Part shown: one piece after another, positions 27,550 to 35,484 of the stretch
How positions within the stretch are numbered: position 1 is the first letter of the stretch
Layout: every line of letters starts with the position of its first letter
NCBI GenBank assembly: GCA_023423895.1
Contig: JAFAER010000018.1
Location: 71,332-135,331, forward strand
From: Pseudomonadota bacterium
GTDB lineage: Bacteria > Myxococcota_A > Polyangia > Polyangiales > Polyangiaceae
Direction: 5' to 3'
DNA: 64,000 bases
Program-made: the position numbers and the translations under genes
Notes under the pieces: model-generated
What the model was told of the DNA's origin: nothing
What the model saw: the letters and a program-made list of their open reading frames with translations, nothing else
Database searches by the model: none

Positions 27550-27603
27550 ATGAAGCCCATTGCACAGAACGGTTTCTCGAGTCTCTCCGCTCACCGCAGC
27601 TAG
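27550..27603 (+). CDS. Possible 17-aa leader peptide upstream of rbfA-rtcB
   Basis: An ATG at 27550 follows the near-perfect Shine-Dalgarno AGGAGGT with 5-nt spacing, the best ribosome site in the neighbourhood. It reads MKPIAQNGFSSLSAHRS then TAG. It ends 100 nt before the rbfA-like start, which itself has no obvious Shine-Dalgarno. Could be a regulatory leader or a chance ORF; the strong ribosome site is the only support. Confidence 0.3.
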   Translation: MKPIAQNGFSSLSAHRS

Positions 27604-27703
27604 CGCGCACCTCGTCGTCGAACGGCCCGGTCACGCAGCCGCGAGAAGCGGAGCGTGAGTTTGTCTTGCGCGGCGCTCGCCGCCGCTCCGGGAGCCGTTT
27701 GTC

Positions 27704-28078
27704 ATGCGACGAGAAGAAGAAGGTGCCGGTCATCGGCACGAACGCGTCCAAGGTCTCATCTTCGAAGAGTTGCGCGCGCTCATGCGCGACGACGTTTCCG
27801 ATCCGCTCCTTTACGACGTGCGGATCGTGGCCGTCGTGTTGTCCGTCGATTACCGCCACGCGCGGGTTCACTTCGTCCTGTCGGCGGGAGGCGAGCAGCG
27901 AGCGCTCGTCGCACGCATCGAGCGTTCGCTCGTGCGCGCGACGCCGTTCCTGCGTGCACGCGTGGCCGATGCCATCGATCTGAAGCGCGTCCCCGACTTG
28001 CGCTTCGTCTTCGACGGCATGGCTGCGCCGAACGACGGAGCTCTCGGCGACGGAGGGGACGGGTCATGTTCCGAGTGA
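27704..28078 (+). CDS. rbfA: RbfA-like ribosome-binding factor
   Basis: 124 aa matching RbfA length and pattern: N-terminal helix RVQGLIFEELRALMRDDVSD, strand VRIVAVVLSVDYRHARVHFV, helix LVRATPFLRARVADAIDL, final strand PDLRFVFDG, a KH-type fold that binds the 30S subunit near helix 1/helix 44 of 16S rRNA. Bacterial rbfA normally sits beside infB, truB or nusA; here it overlaps rtcB by 13 nt, so this may be a second, specialised copy. The C-terminal tail is acidic and Gly-rich. Upstream are a possible leader peptide and a palindromic element. Confidence 0.82.
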   Translation: MRREEEGAGHRHERVQGLIFEELRALMRDDVSDPLLYDVRIVAVVLSVDYRHARVHFVLSAGGEQRALVARIERSLVRATPFLRARVADAIDLKRVPDLRFVFDGMAAPNDGALGDGGDGSCSE

Positions 28079-29232
28079 TCTTCGAGCCCGAGCGCGGGCA
28101 GCGCGTACCTATCCGGGTCTGGGCGAGCGCGATCTCGCCCGAGGCGGTCCGGCAGCTCCAGCGGCTCGCCAGCCGTCCCTACGTGGCCGACTTCGTAGCC
28201 GCGATGGCAGATGCACATCTGTCGGAAGGCGTGGCCGTCGGGACCGTGTTCGCGACGGAGCAGACCGTCGTGCCGCGTGCGCTCGGCGGCGATCTCGGGT
28301 GCGGAATGTCCGCGCTCCAGATCGGGGAGGACGCCGAGTCGCTCGATCGACGCACGCTCGAGGACATCGTCCGTGCGCTCGGTCGCGTGATCCCGGCCGG
28401 AAGCGCCCTCCATCGGGGGCGCGGCATCGGCGTGCCCGAGGCCATCTTCGCCTCGCAGCTCTCCACCGGTGCGCTCGAGCACGCACGCGAGGCGCTGGCT
28501 CGGCGCCACCTCGGCACGCTCGGCGGTGGCAATCACTTCCTCGAGCTCGATCGCGACCCGGACGGCGGGCTCTGGCTGCTCGTTCACTCCGGATCGCGCG
28601 GGCTCGGAGCTGCGGTCGCCGCCCACCATGATCGTGCAGCCTCTGCCTCTGCTCATGACGCCGACGCCCTCGCAGGCATCGACGTCCAGACCAGCGGCGG
28701 CGCCGCTTACCTGAGCGACGTCGCGTGGGCGCTCGAGTTCGCACGAGCCAACCGCGAGACGATCGCGTCGCGCGCGCTCGACGTGCTCGCGGACTTCCTT
28801 CCCGTCTCCGTCGACGTCACGAAGCGTGTCGACATCCACCACAACTTCGTCTCGAAGGAACGCTGGTTCGGACGCGACCTGTTCGTGCACCGTAAGGGGG
28901 CAGTCGCGGTTCCGCACGGGACGCTCGCACTGATCCCGGGCTCGATGGGAACCGCGAGCTACATCGTGGAGGGCCTCGGGAACGAGGACGCCTTCGGCTC
29001 GTGCTCGCACGGGGCGGGTCGAGTGATGAGCCGCAAGGAAGCACGCGCGGCGATCCGGCCCGACGCGTTCGAGCGCGCCATGCGCCGAGTCGTCTACCCC
29101 AACAACCTCGCCAGGCATCTCGTCGAGGAGGCTCCGGCCGCCTACCGCGACATCACCGAGGTGCTGAGCGTCCAGGAAGACCTCGTGCGCCGGCGCCTGC
29201 GTCTCGAGCCGATCGCCGTTCTCAAGGGCTGA
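28066..29232 (+). CDS. rtcB: RtcB-type RNA ligase
   Basis: 388 aa from ATG 28066, overlapping the rbfA-like gene by 13 nt in another frame. Family landmarks: DGDLGC-type metal site as GGDLGCGMSAL, GGGNHFLEL, HHNFVSKE, GSMGTASYIVEG, and SCSHGAGRVMSR whose His is the residue guanylylated by GTP. RtcB joins 2',3'-cyclic phosphate or 3'-phosphate ends to 5'-OH ends, in tRNA splicing or RNA repair. No archease gene is visible. It is slightly shorter than E. coli RtcB (408 aa), like the RtcB2 group that is coupled to PrfH. The pairing with RbfA suggests a ribosomal RNA substrate (inference). Confidence 0.93.
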   Translation: MFRVIFEPERGQRVPIRVWASAISPEAVRQLQRLASRPYVADFVAAMADAHLSEGVAVGTVFATEQTVVPRALGGDLGCGMSALQIGEDAESLDRRTLEDIVRALGRVIPAGSALHRGRGIGVPEAIFASQLSTGALEHAREALARRHLGTLGGGNHFLELDRDPDGGLWLLVHSGSRGLGAAVAAHHDRAASASAHDADALAGIDVQTSGGAAYLSDVAWALEFARANRETIASRALDVLADFLPVSVDVTKRVDIHHNFVSKERWFGRDLFVHRKGAVAVPHGTLALIPGSMGTASYIVEGLGNEDAFGSCSHGAGRVMSRKEARAAIRPDAFERAMRRVVYPNNLARHLVEEAPAAYRDITEVLSVQEDLVRRRLRLEPIAVLKG

Positions 29233-29422
29233 CGCTCGCCGCGCCAACGTCTCTCCTTCGTAGCGGAAGTAGGAGCACCGCCGAGAGCGCAAACGCGTGC
29301 TCTCGGCGCTCCTGCCCGCGCGTCTCCCGGCGGCTCGTATACGGCCGTCGCCGGAGAGGACATGCCGGCGCTACACAGGATCGCCCTCGCAGAACGTCTG
29401 CGTCGAGACGCGTGTTCCGTCT

Positions 29423-30652
29423 CTACCGACAGAGAGATGCGTCGTAGCCGACGCACCTCCCGTCGACGCATGCGAGGTGTGCGGGGCAATCGAAAGAATT
29501 CTCGCGGCAGGCATCCCCGCGATCGCCCTCTCTTCTGCACGTCGTTCCGTCGCAAAACGCGCCTGGCGAGCAAGTGCTCTCGGCGCATGGGTCGCCGGGC
29601 TGCCTCGACAAGCAGATGCTGTCGTAGCAGCTGTAGCTACTGCTCGAACACGGCACGTAGGCGCAGGCCAACCCGGCTGCGCAGTACATGTCGAAGCAAC
29701 GCTCGCCCTCTCCGAGACCCGTGCCCGCCGGCTTTCGACAAACGTCGTCGATGCAGCGCATGCCTTGATCGCAAGGCGCCTCCGAACAATTGCCGCCCTC
29801 GAAAACAGGTCTGAACTGGCAAATGCTTTCACTGCAATGGAGCACGCCATCCAACCCGCAAGGCGCTTCGACCCCGATACAGCTCGTGCCGACAGCCGGA
29901 TGTCCCACGCACTTTCCCTGCGTCTCGTCGCAGTAGCGATACAGGCACTCGTCCGTCTTCGAGCAGGGCTCGCCATTCTCGCGTCGGTGGGCGCACACAC
30001 CTGTACCGCTCGGCCCTGCGTCGCAATAGAGGTCCCAGCCGCACGCGGTCGACGCGTCGCACGCCTCTCCGGGGTTCTTGCTTCCGTCCTGGCACGTACC
30101 GTCGACGCACTGCAATCCGACGAGACACGGCTCGTCCGGCGGATGGCACGATTCGCGGATGAACCTCGTCTTCAGGCACGTGCCGCACGTCTTACCGTAT
30201 TCGATGTGGCACTCACCGCTCGAACACTGGAAGTCGACGATGCACGAAGAGCCGCTCGGAAGACTGCCGGGCGTCTTGTCGCTCGGAGAGACGGCACGCG
30301 CACCGTAACCAGAACAAGGTGGAAGGGCGCATGTCGGCATGCCCTTCTCGACGGCGGTCGTGCATTCGACGACATCCGTTGCCGTCAAGCTCGTTCCAGG
30401 GAGCGCGAGGAGCTCGCGACACGTTCTTGCGAGCGAAGGCTCCCGCTCGTCGTAGCCGAGGCACGTCTTCGTGAAGACGGCGTGAGCGCGGGCAAACGTT
30501 GCGCATTCATCCAGAGGTCCTTCTTGCCCGAGGGGCGCGCCGGCGTCCGGGACGAGCTGGGCATCGTCGACTTCGACGGCCAGTTTCCCCCCGCAGGCTA
30601 TCGTGACGACTGCGGCGACGAGCAGAAGGCCTGCCGGCTTCATCGATGACAT
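29423..30652 (-). CDS. Cys-rich outer-membrane lipoprotein
   Basis: 409 aa, start ATG 30652 (a second ATG three codons on at 30643 is equally possible). Lipobox VVTIAC followed by GGKLAV. Residues about 130-409 contain at least seven Cys-rich units of the pattern G--C----C--G--C-----C----C, resembling Dickkopf-like or EGF-like repeats widespread in Polyangia lipoproteins. About 12% of the mature region is Cys. Probably a rigid disulfide-bonded surface protein; function unknown. Divergent from the barrel/sigma-factor operon with only 67 bp between starts, so regulation may be shared. The 190 bp after its stop (29233-29422) hold no gene. Confidence 0.8.
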   Translation of the reverse strand: MSSMKPAGLLLVAAVVTIACGGKLAVEVDDAQLVPDAGAPLGQEGPLDECATFARAHAVFTKTCLGYDEREPSLARTCRELLALPGTSLTATDVVECTTAVEKGMPTCALPPCSGYGARAVSPSDKTPGSLPSGSSCIVDFQCSSGECHIEYGKTCGTCLKTRFIRESCHPPDEPCLVGLQCVDGTCQDGSKNPGEACDASTACGWDLYCDAGPSGTGVCAHRRENGEPCSKTDECLYRYCDETQGKCVGHPAVGTSCIGVEAPCGLDGVLHCSESICQFRPVFEGGNCSEAPCDQGMRCIDDVCRKPAGTGLGEGERCFDMYCAAGLACAYVPCSSSSYSCYDSICLSRQPGDPCAESTCSPGAFCDGTTCRREGDRGDACRENSFDCPAHLACVDGRCVGYDASLCR

Positions 30653-30719
30653 CGTCGGTCCCGTTGTACGCTCGGCGAAACGGGTTCACAACGACCGATC
30701 ACGGCCGTAGTGTCGCTGT

Positions 30720-31733
30720 GTGACGAAGGTGTGGCCCGTGCTCGCGATGCTGGCGATCGCGAGCCTGCCTCGACGCGCGGCAGCGGAGACCTCTCCGATC
30801 GATCTCGTCTGGAGCGCGCCGGAGGGCTGCCCGGAGTCGTCGGCCGTTCGTCGCCGGATCGAGCTGCTCGTCCACGGCGCGCCGAACGGCCGAACGCACG
30901 CGGAAGCGACCGTCGAGAAGACCGCCGACGGACGCTTTCGTCTCGTGGCGGCCATCCGCACGAACGAGATCGAAGAGGCACGCTCGATCGACGCTGCGTC
31001 GTGCGTCGCGCTCGCCGAGGCGTTTGCCGTCGTCGTCGCCTTCATGGTCGATGCCTCGAACGAGGCCGGCCGCGCCGATGTCGACGAAGCAGGTCCCATG
31101 CCGGCCCCGCCTCCCGACGACGTTCCGAGCGTGGAGCGTGACGCGGCCTCGAAGGCCACGACCCCGGTCGCGGAGCCTCCCAAAGCTCCAGCTCCCGAAC
31201 ACGCCGCAGAGAGGCAGAAGGTCCAGGTCGCTTTGGCGCTCGGCGGCTCCGTCGTCACGGGCCCGATGCCGGACGTGACGTCGGGGGTCGTCGCATCGGC
31301 CGCCGTCCGGCTCGCGCGCTTTCGTGTCGGCGCCATCGGGTCCGTCTCCCTTCCCCGGACGGCACATCTCGCCCCGACGGCGGGCATCTCTTTCGACATG
31401 CTGGATGCCGGCGCCTTCGGCGCCTATCTCGTGCCGCTCGGCGCCGTGGCGATCGGACCTGCCGTGAGCGTCGAGGCGACGTACGTCCATGTTCGCGGGT
31501 TCGGCATCCGCACGCCGTTCACGTCGTCCGGCACGTGGCTCACCGGCGCCGTCGGCGCTCGCTTCGAAGCGCGTCTCTCGGCGTGGCTTGGGCTCTTCGC
31601 GCGCCCAGACGTCCTCGTCCCCGTCGGTGCTCCCAGTTTCACCTTGCCCACGAGGACCGAAGGGGTACGCCTGTATGACCCTCCGCCGGTGGCGTTGCGG
31701 CTGAGCTTGGGCGCCGAATTCGTGCTCCCTTGA
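30720..31733 (+). CDS. Exported protein, probable outer-membrane barrel
   Basis: 337 aa from GTG 30720. Signal peptide MTKVWPVLAMLAIASLPRRAAA. Residues 25-120 form a globular domain (IDLVWSAPEGCPESSAVRRRI, SCVALAEAFAVVVAFMVD) common at the N-terminus of myxobacterial proteins encoded beside ECF sigma factors. A Pro/Ala linker follows, then residues about 165-337 alternate short amphipathic strands (VALALGGSVVTGP, RFRVGAIGSVSLP, ALRLSLGAEFVLP) like a membrane barrel. It precedes the ECF sigma-factor gene by 46 nt and is likely the first gene of the eight-gene unit, perhaps as its signal sensor or exported partner. Confidence 0.78.
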   Translation: MTKVWPVLAMLAIASLPRRAAAETSPIDLVWSAPEGCPESSAVRRRIELLVHGAPNGRTHAEATVEKTADGRFRLVAAIRTNEIEEARSIDAASCVALAEAFAVVVAFMVDASNEAGRADVDEAGPMPAPPPDDVPSVERDAASKATTPVAEPPKAPAPEHAAERQKVQVALALGGSVVTGPMPDVTSGVVASAAVRLARFRVGAIGSVSLPRTAHLAPTAGISFDMLDAGAFGAYLVPLGAVAIGPAVSVEATYVHVRGFGIRTPFTSSGTWLTGAVGARFEARLSAWLGLFARPDVLVPVGAPSFTLPTRTEGVRLYDPPPVALRLSLGAEFVLP

Positions 31734-31779
31734 CGACTTTTCGTGACGAGAGCGGTCCCTGCCGGGAACTTTGGGCGCG

Positions 31780-32433
31780 ATGGTGGCTCGCTCGAGCGCG
31801 GACATCGGTATGAGTCGGGGCCTCGCCGCACCGGATGCGCCCGCGCGCCCTGCTCCTGGGCCCGAGGGCGTTGAGGTGGCAGCGAGCAAGGTCAGAAGTC
31901 GAGCGTCGAGCGACTTCGGCGAGCTCTATCAAACGCACCTGACCTACGTGTGGAAGACGGCCTGTCGTCTCGGGGTCGCGCCCGCCGACGTCGAGGACGT
32001 GGTGCAGGAGATCTTCCTCACCGCGCATCGCCGGCGCGAGGAGTTCGAGACGCAGGCGAACGAGCGCTCCTGGCTCTTCGCGATCGCCTACAACGTGGTC
32101 CTGCACCATCGACGCTCTCGTCGACGGCGAACGGCCATCACCGAAGGCGGCATGAACCCGGACGTCTTTCCCGATGCGATCGGGAACGGGCCGGACCGGA
32201 GCGCCGAGACGAACGAGGCCGTGCGTCTCCTCGAGTCGATTCTGGACACACTCGATCCCGAGAAGCGTGCCGTGCTCGTCCTGGCGGAGCTCGAGGAGAA
32301 GTCACTGAGCGAGATCGCCTCGATTCTGGCGATCAACGTGAACACCGCGGCGAGTCGGCTTCGTCTCGGACGTGAGGCCGTCGAGGCGGCCATGGCGAGG
32401 CACCGCGCTCGCGATGGCTGGAGGTTCAAGTGA
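31780..32433 (+). CDS. ECF RNA polymerase sigma factor heading the surface-protein operon
   Basis: 217 aa from ATG 31780; an in-frame ATG at 31810 is the main alternative. Region 2 YQTHLTYVWKTACRLGVAPA and DVEDVVQEIFLTAHRRREEF; region 4 LDPEKRAVLVLAELEEKSLSEIAS with NVNTAASRLRLGREAVEAA as the recognition helix. It would direct RNA polymerase to a dedicated promoter set. GGGAACTTT at 31764-31772 resembles an ECF -35 box; if it is one, the start must be the later ATG at 31810. The stop overlaps the next gene by 4 nt (GTGA), and this coupling continues through six junctions. Confidence 0.9.
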   Translation: MVARSSADIGMSRGLAAPDAPARPAPGPEGVEVAASKVRSRASSDFGELYQTHLTYVWKTACRLGVAPADVEDVVQEIFLTAHRRREEFETQANERSWLFAIAYNVVLHHRRSRRRRTAITEGGMNPDVFPDAIGNGPDRSAETNEAVRLLESILDTLDPEKRAVLVLAELEEKSLSEIASILAINVNTAASRLRLGREAVEAAMARHRARDGWRFK

Positions 32434-33218
32434 GCATCGATCCCAAGAAAGAAGCGTCGCTGTTGGCACCGCTCGCAGACGCCTACGGTCCAACGCCTGC
32501 GCAGGCCGCTCGCCTTCTCGCAAAGCTCGAGGCCGCCGTCGCGCAAGACGTCGAGGGGGCGGCCGCGTCGAACGAGGCCCCGCGTTCGAGCGCCGAGCCA
32601 GCAGTCAGGCCGTCGGAGCGAAAGGGCATGCTGCTCGGCGGTCTCTCTTGTCTCGGGCTCGCTCTCGCGATCCTCGGGGGCGTGTTCATGTCGCGCGCAT
32701 CGTCAACGCAACCTGCCGTCGTCCCGGCCGCGGTCGTTTCGTCTCCGGCGGCACCGACGCCCGAAGCGCCCCGCGATGACGAAGACCAGACGCCGGCCGT
32801 TCCGTCGATCTCTGCTCATGCCCTTCCGAGCGCGACGGTGCTCGTGAGACGTGAGCCGGAGAAGAAGCTCTCCGCAATCGCGTCCTCCGCACCGAGCGAG
32901 ACGGGCGAGCCGAAGCGTCCGTCGGACGACACGCTGGATCGCGAGGCCCGTCTCCTCGCGAACGCCCGACGTCTCCGCAATAGCGGTGACGACACCCGCG
33001 CTCTCGGATCCCTGGACGAGCACGCGCGCGAGTTCCCCCATGGCCTGCTGGAGTCCGAGCGCATGGCCGAGCGGGTCGTCGTCCTCTGCAACCTGGGACG
33101 CAAAGACGAGGCGGTACGCGAAGCCGCGCGGTTCCTCGAGAGGCATCCGAAGGGCGCGCTGGCACGTCGTGTGGAGACGAGCTGCGCCGGCGAGGCGATG
33201 AAGGGACACTCACCGTGA
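32430..33218 (+). CDS. Single-pass membrane protein, candidate anti-sigma/TPR partner
   Basis: 262 aa from a GTG inside the GTGA overlap with the sigma-factor gene. Cytoplasmic N-terminal ~65 residues include a short helical segment (TPAQAARLLAKLEAAVAQDV). One membrane helix (GMLLGGLSCLGLALAILGGV) is at about 66-85, then a Pro/Ala/Ser linker and a C-terminal helical TPR-like domain (REARLLANARRLRNSGDDTRA, AERVVVLCNLGRKDEAVREA). Position and topology match anti-sigma regulators that hold an ECF factor at the membrane, but no ZAS or RsrA motif is present, so the role is inferred. Its stop overlaps the next gene by 4 nt. Confidence 0.82.
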   Translation: MSIDPKKEASLLAPLADAYGPTPAQAARLLAKLEAAVAQDVEGAAASNEAPRSSAEPAVRPSERKGMLLGGLSCLGLALAILGGVFMSRASSTQPAVVPAAVVSSPAAPTPEAPRDDEDQTPAVPSISAHALPSATVLVRREPEKKLSAIASSAPSETGEPKRPSDDTLDREARLLANARRLRNSGDDTRALGSLDEHAREFPHGLLESERMAERVVVLCNLGRKDEAVREAARFLERHPKGALARRVETSCAGEAMKGHSP

Positions 33219-34366
33219 ACCGCTCTTTCGCCGCATCGAAGTGGTTCTTTGCGTGTCTTCCGATCCTGGCCGCGTCTGCATGCGTCGCCAATCGCGACAT
33301 CGCGATCGGCGTCGACTGCGAAGATGGCTTTTGCGACGGTGGCCGTTCATTCACGCCGACCCCCGACGGCGGGGATGCCGCTTTGTCGTTGCCGGAAGCC
33401 GTCGCGATGTGTCCGGTGACGACGTGCGCGCCGTCTCGGGCAACCTGTCCGTCGTCCAAGTTCCCTTGTGATGTCGATCTCCTGCGCGACCCCAGCAACT
33501 GCGGGAGCTGTGGGCACGATTGCGGAGGAGGACTCGAGTGGTCGTGCGTCGGCGGGAAATGTACCTTTGGTTGCGCATTGCCAGGCACGGGCGATTGCGA
33601 CGATGACCCGAGCAACGGCTGCGAGACGGACTTCAATTTCGACTCTACCAACTGTGGAGACTGCGGGAAGAAATGCCCTGACGGATTCGTCTGCAACGGA
33701 GGCACGTGCATCGATCCGTGCAAGGCGAGCAATCTCCCCGACACGTGCAATGGCGCCTGTACGAACCTCACGCGCGATGATTCGAACTGCGGTGCGTGCG
33801 GCAACCGATGCGACCGGACGGGCCCAGGCGCGCCGCCGCTGCCGTCGGACATGTACTACGGCTGCGTGAGCTCGGAATGCGCGAAGCCCAAATGCGCGTT
33901 TGCGGGAATGGCCAATTGCAACGGCGACCCGAGCGACGGATGCGAAGCGGCCATTCACACCAACGAGAACTGCAGCAAATGCGGAGACACGTGTGCGCCG
34001 GGCAAGCAGTGCGGCTTCACGAAGGGGCGCTGGGCCTGCCTTTGTGAGAACGACGACGAGACGCTCTGCGGGTTCGCGTGCAAGCAGCTCATCGACGACC
34101 CCGAGAACTGTGGCGGATGTGACCGCGTATGTCCGGGGATGTTGCTGCCCCACTTCGTAGCGACGTGCTCGCAGGGCGCGTGCGGCGGTACATGCGAGTC
34201 CGGCTACGCCGACTGCGATGGTCTCACGGAGAACGGCTGTGAAGTCGACGCGCGTGTCGACAACCGCCACTGCGGGGCCTGCGGAAACGCGTGCCTCCCG
34301 GAACAAGTCTGCGCCGACGGCGTATGCCTCGTGGCGCCGTGCAACCCGAACGAGACGACGAAATGA
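33215..34366 (+). CDS. Cys-rich lipoprotein with DGCE/NCGxCG repeats
   Basis: 383 aa, GTG start in a GTGA overlap. The signal ends in the lipobox ILAASAC. The mature protein has about seven units alternating GDCDDDPSNGCE-like and NCGDCGKKC-like segments, a pattern typical of secreted Polyangia proteins (often misannotated as tryptophan synthase alpha chain). Almost every unit has the NCG-x-CG core, and the six-Cys rhythm implies a disulfide-stapled rod. No enzyme motif. Coupled to the following beta-propeller gene by an ATGA overlap. Confidence 0.85.
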   Translation: MNRSFAASKWFFACLPILAASACVANRDIAIGVDCEDGFCDGGRSFTPTPDGGDAALSLPEAVAMCPVTTCAPSRATCPSSKFPCDVDLLRDPSNCGSCGHDCGGGLEWSCVGGKCTFGCALPGTGDCDDDPSNGCETDFNFDSTNCGDCGKKCPDGFVCNGGTCIDPCKASNLPDTCNGACTNLTRDDSNCGACGNRCDRTGPGAPPLPSDMYYGCVSSECAKPKCAFAGMANCNGDPSDGCEAAIHTNENCSKCGDTCAPGKQCGFTKGRWACLCENDDETLCGFACKQLIDDPENCGGCDRVCPGMLLPHFVATCSQGACGGTCESGYADCDGLTENGCEVDARVDNRHCGACGNACLPEQVCADGVCLVAPCNPNETTK

Positions 34367-35484
34367 TGCACCTTCAGCGCTCCCCATGGGCTCGAGGAGG
34401 CTCGGCGCTCGGGCTGTCGTTTGGGCTCCCGTGGGCGCTTCTCTGCCTGATCGGCGCGTGTGCAACGGCCGACGAGCGTGGCGACGCGCTGGCGCCGGAC
34501 GCCTCGATGGTCGTCCCCGTCAGCGACGCAGGCGACGAATCGCCGGTCGATGCTGCTCCGCAAAGCGAGCCCTGCGTCGTGGGCGAGCTGTGTCGCGCGA
34601 CCGACGACCTTCCGTTGGTCACGATCACCGCGATGAGTGGCCGGTCGCGCAGCGACGTCTGGGCGGCCGGCTCTGGTGGTGTCCTTCTGCGATGGAACGG
34701 CACCGAGTGGACGACGGTGGAGTCGCCCATCCACGAGACGCTCACCAGCATCTTCCTCACGGCCGACGAGATGTGGGGCGTGGCCGGGAAGCTCGCGATC
34801 CGGCGCACGCTCGATCCCGCCAGCATCCGCACGGCGAGGCAGACCGACCTCGCCGTCTCGCTGGCGGGGATCGTCGTCCTTCCCGGGGACGAGCCGTACG
34901 TCGGGGTGCAGGCTGGCTGGTCGTATTTCTCGCGGCTCGACATGGCCACCGCCTACCTCGAGCCGCAGCTCGAAGCGATCCATCCATTGACGCAAGAGCC
35001 ACAATGGTTCGTGACGCCACACGCGCTCTTCCTGGTGCCGGACCAGGTGCTCTGGCTGGTCGGTGATCACGGCACCGTCGTTCGTTATCCGGTCACGGCG
35101 GCCCCGCAGGGAGGAACGCCGCTCCTCGGGCAGGGTGTCATGGTTCCCGTCGCTTCACAGTCGAACCTCGTCGCTGCATGGGGCCGCGATCAGCACCTAT
35201 GGGCCACCGGCGGCAACGGGACGATTCTCCACTTCGATGGGACCAAGTGGCAAATGGAGAATACCGGGACGACGGCAACCATCCATGCGGTCTTCGGATT
35301 CGCATTGGATGACGTCTGGGCCGCTGGCGACGGCGGAACCGTCCTGCACTTCGACGGTCAGGCGTGGTCGCCCGTCGGCATCGGACGCTACCGCGGAGCG
35401 CTGAGGGCGATCTGGGGCGCCGCTCCGGACGACGTGTGGTTCGGCGGAGAGAGCGGCATCTTCCACTGGGGAGCAACACCATGA
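34363..35484 (+). CDS. Beta-propeller lipoprotein 1
   Basis: 373 aa from the ATG of an ATGA overlap (longer frame from 34291 rejected). Lipobox LCLIGAC, then an Asp/Ala linker with DASMV and DAGDESP. Residues about 65-373 contain repeats of the form S-DVWAAG--G-VLHFDG--W, including RSDVWAAGSGGVLLRWNG, DDVWAAGDGGTVLHFDG and a final DDVWFGGESGIFHW. These are Ycf48/BNR-like propeller blades common in myxobacterial surface proteins. Ligand binding probable but unidentified. Paralogous to the next gene. Confidence 0.85.
   Translation: MMHLQRSPWARGGSALGLSFGLPWALLCLIGACATADERGDALAPDASMVVPVSDAGDESPVDAAPQSEPCVVGELCRATDDLPLVTITAMSGRSRSDVWAAGSGGVLLRWNGTEWTTVESPIHETLTSIFLTADEMWGVAGKLAIRRTLDPASIRTARQTDLAVSLAGIVVLPGDEPYVGVQAGWSYFSRLDMATAYLEPQLEAIHPLTQEPQWFVTPHALFLVPDQVLWLVGDHGTVVRYPVTAAPQGGTPLLGQGVMVPVASQSNLVAAWGRDQHLWATGGNGTILHFDGTKWQMENTGTTATIHAVFGFALDDVWAAGDGGTVLHFDGQAWSPVGIGRYRGALRAIWGAAPDDVWFGGESGIFHWGATP

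Noticed and set aside
33215..34366. Annotation of the Cys-rich lipoprotein as tryptophan synthase alpha chain
   Set aside because: A frequent database error for this repeat type; there is no TIM barrel and the protein has a lipoprotein signal and disulfide repeats.
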